Assembly: GCA_946122785.1 (NCBI GenBank)
Contig: CAMGYJ010000005.1
Coordinates: forward strand, 38,616,002-38,680,001
Length of the DNA: 64,000 bases
Direction of reading: 5' to 3'
Source: Linum tenue
Taxonomy: Eukaryota > Streptophyta > Magnoliopsida > Malpighiales > Linaceae
Shown here: one piece after another, positions 33,630-46,000 of the stretch
Position numbering within the stretch: the first letter of the stretch is position 1
How the letters are laid out: every line of letters starts with the position of its first letter
Notes under the pieces: model-generated
What the model saw: only the letters and a program-made list of their open reading frames with translations
What the model was told of the DNA's origin: nothing
The model's database searches: none
Position numbers and translations under genes: made by a program

Positions 33630-33657
33630 CTAGCTTTGATCCCGGCCATTGTCGGGG
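33630..33657 (-). mobile_element. Possible Helitron 3' end
   Basis: On the minus strand a GC hairpin (CCCCGACAATGGCCGGG, 33657-33641) is followed ten bases later by CTAG and a T. That is the Helitron 3' layout: hairpin, short spacer, CTRR, then insertion before T. The 5' end, which should read TC after an A further right, was not located. Confidence 0.4.
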
Positions 33658-35090
33658 TGAGTTTCCTTTAACTATTAAATTAATTTTGAGAAATTTTGTT
33701 TATATCTTGAGACTCTCATTAATCTCACGCATACACTATGTTTATATTAATAATTTGTTGTCATACTTAAATTAATATTCATATAGTGTTCAAGAAATAT
33801 TGTTATTCTTTGTGTATGATCCGAATGTATGGTTTGAGAATTTGACACGTATATACAAAACTAAATTAGTCCCTCCAGGGACACCCACGATATAGATACA
33901 ATATAAGTTAGTTTATAAGTGAAAACATTCAACTCTGAATTGAGATATATTAACTTTTGGCTGAATGTATAACATGATCATGTATAATATTTCAATTTTT
34001 TATCATCACACTCACAAATCACAATGACTTGTTTATCCAATCTTGAAACAGTTGGATATAAAGTTTTTTAAAAAAATCAAACAATAGTTCATGAAATCTC
34101 AGTGCATGAAACACTCAAAATAAATATCTAAACAATATATGTCATTCCATAATTACCAAAATTTAGACTAACGTGCAACTAATATTTAAAATATTTGGAA
34201 CAAATCTTACCCAACATACTCAAATTATTTATGCTATGCAATATATATACACTATAACTTGCTAGTGAATATGAAATATAACTGTATTTTTTTCTTATTA
34301 TAAACACGGTGAAAATTTTATATATTGTTTAAATATTTTATTTAAGAAAAATACTTGTAAAGGAAGAAAAGTAAAAGCACGTTGAAATTGGAAAAAATTC
34401 CAAAAATGGAGGAAGTGTTCACCGAGGGCTGTTCCTTTTGTTGGTTGTATTTCTTTTATTTTTTATAACTAATATGATTGGCTAGAGGCTGTGTTGACGT
34501 GGAGTCGTGGACACTTGAGGGAAGGAGAATTTTGAATTTGTGAAGCCTTTTTTTGAGAATCCCTTATAATATTTTTTAGATTTACATGTAAAATTTTAAG
34601 TGTTATAATGTTGGATGTATAAGGTGGGTATTACTATGACCATAAGTATCTAAACCCACAGATATGGAGATAAGTTTGCAAAACCTTCCTACATATGAAT
34701 ATGAGGCGGGTATCAATTACGAACATTTAAGAACGGACGATAGAATGGTATAGGCAACCCCGTCCCCAATACCATCCCGCATGAATTAGGTAATATCCGG
34801 GGATTGCATGAATTAGGTAGTATCCGGGGATGAAATTTGCGTAACTTTTCTATCTCGCAATTTGGCCAAGTTTGACCCGCAAATACGCAAATGAACACCA
34901 AAGCACAAAAATCCACACCACACCTTAAACGTCGTTTCAAAAAAGTTCAGTACCAAAATGTCTTTTGTGAGACCTTTTCGAGCTGTCGTACTTCGGATAA
35001 ACGCCAAATTCAATCGAGTGGTGGCTGTGTCATCTCATCATCTCCAATCTCCGCCGCTAAGATCCGTCTCTCAATCAATCCTTCTCCGCG
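33658..35090. other. AT-rich intergenic DNA with a two-copy 26-27-bp tandem repeat
   Basis: No coding region is supported. At 34779-34830 the unit gcatgaattaggtaatatcc occurs twice in tandem. The region around 34640-34770 has GGGTA/ACCC words like a decayed hAT end. The final 150 bp are the promoter and leader of the gene that starts at 35147. Confidence 0.5.
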
Positions 35091-35159
35091 ATGGCGGCTA
35101 TATCACTGTTCTGTAGCTCCACCAAATTCGCCACCACCATCACTCCATGGCGGCCCTAA
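35091..35159 (+). CDS. Upstream ORF overlapping the main start codon (22 codons)
   Basis: ATG at 35091 (context ccgcgATGG) opens a 22-codon frame (MAAISLFCSSTKF...) that ends TAA at 35157-35159, eleven bases past the main ATG at 35147 and in a different frame. A ribosome using it would miss the main start, so it could repress translation. Its sequence itself looks like a plastid transit-peptide start, so a frameshift in the leader is another explanation. Confidence 0.5.
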   Translation: MAAISLFCSSTKFATTITPWRP

Positions 35160-36494
35160 CCCTCACTTCTCTCACTAGTTCCTCCCTTCTCAAACCACCC
35201 ACTCCTAACCTTGCTTTCTTCACCTCCCGAGCCGTTTCCAAACCTCGCTGCTCAAACACAAGGCCCGTCATTACCGCCATGGCCGCGACTCTCATCGCCG
35301 TCGCTCCTCCCAAGGTGGTACCCGCCGTAATCGTCGGCGGCGGCCGCGTAGGCCAAGCTTTACAAGGCATGGGCACCGGTCAGGATTACATTGTGAAGAG
35401 AGGCGACCCTGTTCCCGCTGATTTTGAAGGTCCAATCCTCGTTTGCACGAGGAACGACGACCTCGAGGCTGTTCTCGAAGCTACCCCAAAATCCAGATGG
35501 AGCGGTACCCACTTCCGTTAAACTCCGAATTACTGTTCGGTGCTCTGCAGTAGTAATTGTGGTTTCTGGGGATTTTTATTCTGCTCTTGTTGTTCACGAT
35601 GTAGCAGATTTGGTGTTTTTCCAGAATGGGATGCTGGAGCCGTGGCTTGAGAGCAAAGGGCTGGGCGATTCTGCAGGCCAGGTGCTGGCCTATTTCGCCG
35701 TGGCGAAGCTTGGAGAATCTCCCACCGATGGGAAAACTGATACCAACCCTGAGGGTCTGACCGCTGCGTATGGGAAATGGGCGCCTGCTGTTGCCGAAAG
35801 GTTGCTCGCCGGTGGACTGTCTTGCAAGGTAAACACTAAGCTTAAATGGGTTTTCATTCTTTTTGTCATTTTGGCCTTTGTTAGCTTCAAGCTTCATGTT
35901 TTTTCTGGTTCGTGATCGTTAGGTTCTTGATAAAGAAGCTTTTCAGAAGCAAATGCTGGAGAAGTTGATCTGGATATCGGCTTTCATGCTTGTTGGAGCT
36001 CGCCATCCAGGGGCAACTGTCGGTTATGTGGAGAAGGATTTTCGATTGGAGGTAATGGCTAAATTGATAACGGTGATCAGTAAATGGCAGCAACTGCATT
36101 GATAGTGTTCTGAAAGCAGCCTGCTTTGATTTTTTTCACCTCAGGTGTCTAGCCTGATTAAGGAACTTGCCTCTGCGGCCGCTGCTGAGAAGAACATAGT
36201 GTTTGATGAAAATATAGAGGAAAGATTGTGTGCTTATGCAAGGGCGGTAGCCCATTTTCCCACTGCAGTTAAAGAGGTGCAGAATTCTTTCCTTAGAATC
36301 TCTTGATTTCAAGTATACATTTTTTATGCTTCCTATGTGCCTGTGAGTGTGGTAACATTGATGAACAAACTAATGTGCAGTTCAAATGGAGGAATGGCTG
36401 GTTTTATTCCATCTCCGAGAAGGCGATTGCTGGAGGAAAACCTGATCCATGTCCCTTGCACACTGCATGGCTGAAGGAGATCAAAGTCATCTAA
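35147..36494 (+). CDS. Plastid-targeted Rossmann-like protein of unknown function
   Basis: Five exons: 35147-35504, 35608-35828, 35923-36051, 36145-36276 and 36381-36494 (954 nt, 317 residues), all GT-AG. Residues 1-45 are Ser/Thr/Ala-rich without acidic residues, a chloroplast transit peptide. A glycine-rich nucleotide-binding motif (VIVGGGRVGQAL) follows, then PILVCTRNDDL. The C-terminal half (FFQNGMLEPWLESKGL, KLIWISAFMLVGARHPGATVG, KWRNGWFYSISEKA, PCPLHTAWLKE) is a helical domain as in ketopantoate-reductase-like and 6-phosphogluconate-dehydrogenase-like folds. The family is conserved in plants and algae, but I know no substrate. The coding start was chosen because the upstream ATG is out of frame. 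Confidence 0.85.
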
Positions 36495-36809
36495 CCAATT
36501 CGCAATGAGTAGTAATCAACAGTGTATTTTATCCAGTTTAGCTTTCCTCTAGTTAGTCATATAGAGAGAGGGTTGAATCGGGGAATTTGCCTTGATTTCT
36601 TTGTGTTAGTTGTCTGGTTACTGAAGTACTCTAATATATGAATCATTCAAAATTATTGCAAGAGAAATATCATAAACCTTTGTTCAGAAGCCAGTTCAAA
36701 TACTGGAATCAAACACAGAAATACTTCATAACACACTACTGAAATAGTACTGCTGGATGCAACTTATTGAGAACAAACGACATATTTGCAAGCATCTCAC
36801 GATCAATCA
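36495..36809. other. Downstream region between two convergent units
   Basis: It contains the 3' untranslated region of the Rossmann-like gene (plus strand). No other feature is supported. Confidence 0.5.
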
Positions 36810-36975
36810 ACTAAAGCAGAAATTGGCGTATCAGTTGCGTCTCTAGTTCTTCAGGATTTCGTCGACTAAAGCAGAAATTGGCGTATCAGCTTGCGTCTCT
36901 AGTTCTTCAGGATTTCGTCGACTAATGCAGAAATTGGCGTATCAGTTGCGTCTCTAGTTCTTCAGGATTTCGTCG
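36810..36975. repeat. 55-bp minisatellite, three copies, spanning a former stop codon
   Basis: Three near-identical units (36810-36864, 36865-36920, 36921-36975) begin actaaagcagaaattgg and end gatttcgtcg. The unit contains the last codons and stop of the DPP III pseudogene (minus strand DEILKN-stop), so the terminal exon was triplicated downstream of the original stop. The copies differ at two or three positions, so the expansion is recent. Confidence 0.92.
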
Positions 36976-39204
36976 GCTATGGGGAACGAGAATGTTATAT
37001 CCACAGATAACTGAGATACATACAGTTACAGAGAGAACATTGCAGAAATTGTAGTTAGGGCAGTAGAACTACATAGAGAAAAACATAGTGGAGAAAGAAA
37101 GAAACCTTGATGTTTTTTTCATACCTGAATTTTCTCTAATTTGTCCAACCCAAGCTGCAATGGTTTAGTTATCTGACCATATTTCTGCAGAAGAGCAACT
37201 GCATCCTGTTTATCACCTATGACTTGAATCGTCAAAATCTCCCTGCTCGGGCTCTCGACGGCCTCTTCAACCTTTCATTCGTACACAAAAAATTCAGCAG
37301 ACTCAGCCATGGATGTAAATGTACATTCGTGAAGTCTACGGAAAATGTCTCACAATGGATTCCTTCTCAAACAGCCAGTTGAACTGCACAGCTTGGCCTT
37401 TCCTATATTTTCCACACGCACAAAAACAAACAAAAACTGACTTGGGTGCCAAACAAGGGAAGAAAATTTTGAATCAGACCGAGTGAGTCAGGTTCCTGCT
37501 TACTTATCCATGAGCATCCTGTAGACCGTATCGAACCGAACTGAAGCATGTTGCAAGAAATGAGACATATATAGTCTCCAGCATGCTCTCTAGAAGCAAA
37601 CCATGCAGCCCAAATCCACTTGTGCCCAGTAATCACCTTCTCAAAGGCAGTTAAAAGTGATGTAATCACCAACAATATTACCTTGGCTTCTTCCATAATT
37701 GCATGGAACTCTTGCAGCTCCTGTAAATAACATAAAGAAACACAAGGGGGAAAACCTGTGGGAACCTGAAACTGAAACATAGTGAGTGATGATTGGTAAT
37801 TTAGAAAACCTGTCTGACAGCAGAGGTTGAACCATCAAGAAATGTAATGGTATGAGGACCAATGCCATGAATACATTCATGTATTCATGGCAGGTTATGT
37901 GTGTGAAGAAGGAATCAAAATCTAAGAGCTCATTTTGTTCATTGTTGATGCAGATTTCCACTATCAGCTTCAGGATTTTCTCAAACCTGTTTGGTTATAA
38001 GGAAAACAAGTGAACAGCACAGATAAGGTCCTTAATGTTTGAAGAAACAACAACCATTGACAAAAACGAAAAAAGGAGATTAAACTTGAAACCCGTATTA
38101 CTTAGCCTCTTGAATGTTCTTGATCATCACCATTGAAGTCCCACGATCCTTAACTATGCGCTCATTGTTTGCTAGATTAAAAGCAGCAATCTGAGGGCCA
38201 TCAAAATCATGTGCTTATTGTAAAACAAACATCAGATCAAAAGATTTCTTCTCATATCTTGGTGGACTTGATTATCAAGTCGAAAGAGAAAATAGTTGAG
38301 TAGAAAGTTAAAATGTCACACCCCAGAATTGTAGATGAGTTGAATGACACGAACGTGTGAGACTCTGACATTGGTTGATCTGTACTGATCGTCCGTGGGA
38401 AGATTTTACTCCAACTTCTGAAACCCATCAAAATCTTCCATTATGATTCAACCCAATAATGAAGAGCACTAGGAAACATGTTCCTAGTTTGTTGTTTAGG
38501 CAATAGAGAAGGGACTCAGGGAGTAGACCAATACATTTTCTCCGAAAATTTTAATTCGTCCAGTTGCCTCGTCATTGCATATCCCAATGAATGATTCAAT
38601 AGCCTATGATAGGACATTATTTAGTTAGTTGTTCTTACCTTGTAGCCAAAGAGTGAATCTTCATATGTCTCATATGGACCAATGGTGACATCAATCTTAG
38701 AGTCTTGCACCCTTTTTGATTCTCCAATTGTCATGAAAACTGCCTAATCACATCAAAGTAGTGAAAGGGTTGAGCAGAATTCAATGGAATTTTACCAAAT
38801 CCATCAAGGAAATATCAGATTTATAGTAGTAATTTCATTTGTGAGAAATGCATCAGCCTTGGCATGCAACAACTTCTTCGAACAACAAACACCGAAAGAC
38901 ACACATTAAGCTTGTAAGCTACCACGACATGAGATGATGCTTTCAGTAAGAAGGCACAGAAGTATTCATAAGATGTGATGAGACATTGTGGGCAAGTCTG
39001 TATTCATTACCTTGGAGTAGTAGCCAAGTCTCCAGCTCTCTGGAGAAATTCAGCAGCTTTGGTAAGGGAAGAGGCATATTCTTGAGAGTAAGGAACAATG
39101 TAAATATCAGGATTAGTTTCACTCTGCCTCCTGATGACCCTGAAGAAACCTTGAGCCTCCTTTTGCTGTGATTCTGGGAGATTGCTCTTCCATTATTCAA
39201 ACTC
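36954..39204 (-). pseudogene. DPP III-domain paralogue, decayed (exons 10-21 equivalent)
   Basis: On the minus strand, blocks align in order with exons 10 to 21 of the intact gene at 40088-47840: 39204-39011 (with TAA soon after its start), about 38880, 38705-38648, 38607-38535, 38420-38333 (one TAA), 38215-38105, 37985-37808, 37722-37682, about 37590-37510, 37400-37330, 37275-37135 and 37000-36954. The zinc-binding helix region near 37890 carries an 8-bp tandem duplication (catgaata/catgaatg) that shifts the frame inside the active-site motif. The Nudix part and exons 1-9 are missing. Divergence from the parent is substantial, so the duplication is old. Confidence 0.85.
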
Positions 39205-40087
39205 CTGGTTTATTCCCAACATAAGCCATTCAATGATAATGATATAACATTAAATTTTTTTGGACCTTTTGTTATTGTGATTAACTAGTGTTTGACATGA
39301 AATTGTAGCCTTTGGTTAACCAAAATATTGCTGTTTGAAAACTGATAAACCCCTTATATTAATCACCATTCCATCAAAGTACGAAATCGATAGACATGTT
39401 CGAACTTCAAGCAATTTAGATGAACTTGAAGTTGTGAAGGAATATAAGTGAATCTTATCAAATTCCTATTCAGAGTTATCACATTATATGATGAAGCCAC
39501 TTGAACCAAATTATCTTAAAGTTGGCCACTCATGATCACATAAAACCCATCCTCCAACTTCCACCTAAATAGTAGACACATCTCGTAATTGAAGTACAAT
39601 TTCAAGGACCTTGCGGTTCAGGTTAAAATATGAAGAGACACATATCTATGAACACGGTTGATAATTCATGCCTAAAAACACGAAACAATTATTCATCACA
39701 ACCACCAAATGCTGCGACAACCTCTGTCGCCCTCTTCTAATTTGCAGCAATGATGCCTCAAGGCTCAAACCATCTCACTATAATCTTGGCTGTGCTATAT
39801 CTTTGTCTGATCATCATTCATCTGGTATCTGCGAGCCAATAATAACCCATTTTATCAGCACATGATCCATTACATATCAGAAGCTACAACGATTGAGAGC
39901 CATGGAAAGAAACTACAGGTATTAAATGAATTTGATGGTGCTTTCAACTGCAGCAGGCAACAAATCTGCACACTTCATTTTTCTTGCCTCTAATTGCATC
40001 ACTATTTGTTTATGTAGAACGAATATCCTCACCTATCCGATTGATGAATTGCAGAGGCTAAAGTAGTAATGGGACGATCGTTTGCAG
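39205..40087. other. Spacer between DPP III gene and its pseudogene
   Basis: AT-rich, no coding support. It includes the 3' untranslated region of the gene ending at 40088. Confidence 0.5.
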
Positions 40088-43000
40088 TCACTGCTGCAGA
40101 ATTTCTGCGGCTAAAGGGAAAGTGGGAGCTATATCCACTGGCACCTGCAGAACGACATATATAAGTCAAAGAGGGAAAAAAACAAAAAAGGCCTTAAAAT
40201 ACATTGAAGTGGATTAGCAGAATCAACTGCGAGGACGGATGATATAACCTAACCTATTTTACCTGAATATTCTCCAGCTTTTGCAATGCCAGTTTCAATG
40301 GAGGAGTCAATTTACAGTATTTTTGGAGGAGTAGGCTTGCAGCTCCTTTGTCACCTTTTGCTTGGATGGTAAGGATCTCACGGCTCAAGCTTTCAACTGC
40401 ATCATCAACCTTTGCAAAATACAAAAAGCCCAAGTGTTCTCATCAAATTGACTTGTTCACCGTTTGATACTAACCTTTATTGATGTGCATGTATTTATGT
40501 CATTTACCTTGGTGAAATCGACGGAGAAAGTTTCATTAGGATGCAAAACGAACGCTCCTTTCTCGAACATCCAGTTGAACTGCACCGCTTCCCCTTTTCT
40601 GGGAATATCAACAGCAATTACGGGGAGATTAATGATGTGAAGTAGAAGGATCATTTGATGATAAGAGAAGTAATGTCCCATCAATATAAAAGTGAAACGG
40701 GAGGGTCATGGCTTTAATGATATTACCCGTGAGCTTCCTCCAAGCCAAAGCGAACTGAGCGGAAGCATCCTGCAAGGAAAGAAACGTACATCGATTCCTC
40801 CAGGCTCCTTGGAAGTAGTCCCTGCAAGCAAGCAAATCCCAGATAGAAAAAATTAGAGAAGACATCTCGTTAAGAGTATTTTTGCAAAGAGCAGCAATTT
40901 CCCCACCTGGCCCACAGCATTTTCAATTTCAATCCTTCCGCGAAGAGTTTTATTCCTATGCAACTTTACAAATTAATGTATCATGGCATACTCACTGTAG
41001 TGTATATACAACTATTACAGGAACATTAGCCTAACGTTTATTCAAATAATTTTTTCATGTGATTTTCTTGATGCTCCTTAAACACTTTGAGCTGGAGGTT
41101 ATTGACCAGCATGATCAAGTATAATACGGTAGACATTCAGGAACTGGTGTGTGAACATTCCAACGACTGTCGAAGTAGGGTTCTGAACTTGCAGTAACAA
41201 ATGTTGGTGTGCCGTTCAGCATTTGACAAAGGAGTCAGGCCAAAGCCAAGTTTTAAAAGCATCGTACTTACCTGACGGATCAAAAACTTCAGTGCCCAGA
41301 GACCAACTATATCAGCTTTAGCTTCTTCCAAAGCAGAGTGGAGTTCTTGGAGCTCCTGTAATCAAAAGAATAACCCCATTGAAATGAACCATATGACCAT
41401 GCAACTGTAGAGAATTTGAACGAGGAAAGAGCAGAAAGATGTCCATATTCGTGACCTCAAGACGAATGATCGAACCAGTAGATGTGTCTTCAAATCAGGT
41501 TACCAGATTTTGAGAGAGAAGGAAGAAGATTAAACTTATTCGGAAATGGTGCACCGTTCTAATATGACTTGTTTCATAAGCAAACAATAGTAGAATGGGG
41601 GGAAAAGAATGATTAAACTAACCTTTCTTACAGTTGACTTTTTACCATCTGGAAGTGTTATGGTGTGAGGTCCAATACCGTGGCAGCACTCATGGCAGAT
41701 TGTATGTGTAAAGAATGAGTCAAAATCTACAAGTTTGTTTTGTCCCGCAGAAATGCATGCATCAGCTATAGGTCGAAGAATGTGCTTGAACCTAGGCAAC
41801 ACATTTTATCCAGGTTAACTCCAAAACCAGACATTAAAGTTACAGCTAGAAGATGGAGGTTTGAATGAAAGAGACTATACTTTGCCTCTGAAACATTCTT
41901 AAGCATAACCATTGAAGTTCCACGATCTTTCACTATTCGTTCATCATTCGGTAAGTTGAAAGCAACGGTCTGAGGACCCTTAACATCCTATAGTAAACCC
42001 AAATCCGTGAGCCTTAAATTATCAAAATTTGTATACACCATTGCAAAATCTGCATACTGCTACAAGCCTACAACTCACCCCAGCATTGTAAAGTAGCCTT
42101 ATGACACGAATAGGAGCAACATGAATGTCTTGTGATTTGTATGCATTATCCATTGGAAGATTTTGCTCCAAAACCTACGTAGGTAGGTTCAGTGATAAAA
42201 AGCAGCACCAAAAGGAATACTCATACTGGCATACTGGCATACAAATCCGCCAAAATCGGAAAGAGGGAAGGAAGGTGTAGCTAGTAGCTTCAGCTGTAAA
42301 TATAGACCTGCAAATTCTCCCCAAACATTTTCAATTGAGCTGTAGCCTTGTCGTCTCGGATTCCAACAAATGCTTCAAATGTAGCCTACAAAATTGACAA
42401 TACAAATCAGAAACTAGATTTTCAGTGTTGCATAACAAGGCGAACTTTTAGAGTAAATCTCATGGGAGGTTACCCCAGGGAATGAACTTATAAAAGCATA
42501 AATTAGTAATATTACCTTATATCCAAAAATTGAATCTTCATATGTCTCATACGGACCTATTGTTACATCAAGCTTAGAGTCCTGAACCAGCCACACAAAA
42601 AACAGCCAAATTGTGTGAATTTATGTTCAAAGTTATATGACAACTGGACACTTCAATGCTACACGGTTTTCTGTCGAAGTCCCTGAATTAATTTCTCTCC
42701 CATGGTAGTCCCCTACGTTCTCGGCGATTACTAATTAAGTCCTCACTGTGGGTTTCCATTAGATTGTTGTTAAAGTGCTCCCATCATGCTGCCTGGGTCC
42801 GCACAAAATTGGCTAAAAAATATATTGTCGGTCTACTCATTTGATCACGACAATGATCACTTACGAGTAGCAACCGATCCTCGACGTCACATGCCTAATC
42901 TTAGTGTCAAGAAACTATACAAGGTAGTCCCAAAACTCAATTATTGCTTAAAAAATAGAAGTAAAGGTTGCTTTACCTCAGAAATGATTTCTATTACGAA

Positions 43001-46000
43001 AAAGGAATATTCCTCCAGAGGAAAAAGGACAAATAATCGGATAGTTCCTAAGATGAATCATTCACTTGAACCAAATCAGTCCTTACTTTGATTCATACAC
43101 TGAACTCCTCCAAATCCAGCCAAGACTAGCCTAGACTCTCAATCCCTACATTTAGCCCAGTGAAGCCACAAAGATTTCCTATTTTCCACTTGTCCTTGAT
43201 CAATAGATCATGTCCCCTAGTGGTAGTGATCGGATGAAAACATCCAACTCAGTTCTTAGGTTCCAATTTTGGGACAGCATCACTTATAAAAAGAATCACT
43301 AATTATGCACTTAAAACTATGTCCATGGAAAGCACAAGTTGTAATGTTCTAGAGGTGGCTACAGAAGTCACTGTAGAAATGTTAGCATCAGTAGTAGCAC
43401 TAACCAATTCCATCCAGGCTATGTCTGAATCATAATAATCATTTGATAGGAATGCATCAGCCTTGCTATGAAGTAACCTCTTCAAACTATAAACACAGGA
43501 AGAAAATTTCAATAAATCTCATTAAGAACAGGTAACACAAGTGAGAATACTGCTTCAGAAGACAGCGTACCTTGGTGAGCTGGCCAAGTCGCCTGCCTTA
43601 TGCAAAAGCTCAGCAGCTTTTGTGAGGAAATACTTGTACTCTGTTGAGTAAGGAACAGTAAACAGATCCCCAGTATCTGCCAAATGACTTGTCTTGCTAA
43701 TTGTATGATCCGAGGAAGAGAAGCCTTCACTATGCCTTTTGATGACTGTGAAAAAACTTGTCGCATCATCTTGTTGCGACAACTTGTTCTTCCACAACTC
43801 GAATTCCTAACAGTGGCAAATTAAAATAATGTATTAGAATTTAGAATCAAGAAACCAAGACCTTGTGATAGGTTACTGCAAGAATCCAACATCAGAGAGA
43901 AATATCGTCAGGAACTTCATCTAAAATAAGTCATTATGGTCCATAATCAGCGTCAAGTTCAATACCATTTTGTCCATATCTGGAGGATAGAAGTTTGCTC
44001 CAGGTGGCTTGAGTGTAGGAAATGCTGCTTTGTACTCTAGACCCTTCCATCCACTCACTGTCTTTGTGGCTTCAGGAATCAACCTTACAGCTGAGTCTTT
44101 GGTCGTCAGAAATGCCTGATTTTCATCAAGGCATGACCTAATGATAAATGAAGCATAACAAACAGGGATCTCACTTATAGTTCACTCAGAAACTTTGCTC
44201 ACTTGAGAATAAGACAATACATCAACACCTATTATTTCCATCAGATACACTAGTGTACATTAACAAAAGACAAGTGAGGCCTCAATGGATGAAGAGATGG
44301 AAATTTTACTGTTAGGGATGATAGCTTGATAGGGTTATGGCATCACATCAAGACATAATAGAGGTAGTTGCAGGTGCACGGACGAAAACACAGGTAAAAT
44401 TAATAAGAGCAGGCTGAGCAGCCAGAGTAAGACTTACCATGGTCCCTTGTTGATCATATAATATTTCCACTTTGATTTTTCCACTTCTGAGGCATCAGCA
44501 TTTACATTCAACCAATCTCTCAAAGCAGGATTGCTTTCCCAAACCTGAACACAAATTGAGAATGGTCAATCTAGCTTTGAGAACTACAAATTGTTATCCA
44601 TTCCACCGAGAGAAAGTGTCGAGTTTCACTGAGAAGCAAAAACTCGGACAAGCTTTCACTAAATAGATAGATAAATAAAACAAATGTTGAGACTAAAATT
44701 CAAATGTAAAAAGAGCCTATCAAATCGGTGATATAAAAGAAAGCCACCAACTACAGCTATGACTATCCACATCCAAAATATTGGCAAACCCTACAGCAAG
44801 CCAATTTACTTTCGTCTAAGATCCACCCAATTCACTCCTCACTAACTACTGGTTGCCTGAGAAGATTCTACACCATCAACCAATCGATTGATGAGTTCTT
44901 TTATAAAAAGGTTGTTAGATCATGAAATTCTTAATTGTTAGTAAAAGTTGTGCTTCATATCCTTAACCCTTACCTCTGGTAAATAAATCTTCCAGTAAGT
45001 AACTTATATCACAGATTTCATGCTTTAACATAGAAACTAAAAACAGTGTTCTATCAACAACACCTAGTTTCACATAACTATGAACTAATCAGCCTGCATC
45101 CACACAAATGTAAATTAACGTAGAAAATTGCACTTAAAAAACCTGCAGATAGAAGATGTCGTCCATGACTTTTGCAGCCTTAATTATCAAACTCAAAGCC
45201 TCCTTGTCTGCATCTGACAGGTCTGTCAACTTCAACAACAAAATAAAGAAAATGAAATGGTGTAAATTTGACATGTTTCAATATTAATCACGAAGGACCA
45301 GAGCCCAATATAGGAGCAATGATAGCTTACAGAACCCCACATACACAAATGTAAACTTATAGGTCCTGCCTTAGAAAAATGCAACATATAAAGTCTTTAA
45401 CATTGATGCTTCTTGCTTGATGAAGCTTATCAATGATCATGGAACAGCGCATAATCCTCATAAAATATTCATATAAATAGATCACAACCAATTTGTTTTT
45501 GCAAATGAAACAGATAGTTGATCCATTGTTAGTCGACATTTAGCAGTTTGACAATCCCGGGGCTTATTTAGAGCAGGGGACCTGAGCATCAACATACTAC
45601 TCTATCAATCAAACATGATACTGTATCAAGTTGTATTTGTTCACCCATGGAAGAATTTAACAACTTTACAAAGCCAATAACAAAGTTAAATGTTGAAGTA
45701 AAACATAAGCATTAGCATACAGAATCCTAACATGTAGAAGAATGAAAAGTCAAGAGATGTACAAACCATATCCAAGATGATATTAATACCTCATCATTGA
45801 GAGAAACAGGAGCATAGCGCTGCAGTTGCTTTTGCAGAGTTACATTTTGTGCTTTACTATCTTGGTTGTACCTTTAGCATATGCCAACAATGCATACGAT
45901 TCAATAATATGAAGACTACAGTTTGAACAGATCAACTAATTCACCCATGATTGTTTCAAGGATCAAGATTAAGAGCATAGATGATTGTCTTTAATAAGGA

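Noticed and set aside
37403..37961. Two open frames that look like separate genes
   Set aside because: They cross exon-intron borders of the DPP III pseudogene in wrong frames; the real homology is in short exon-sized blocks.
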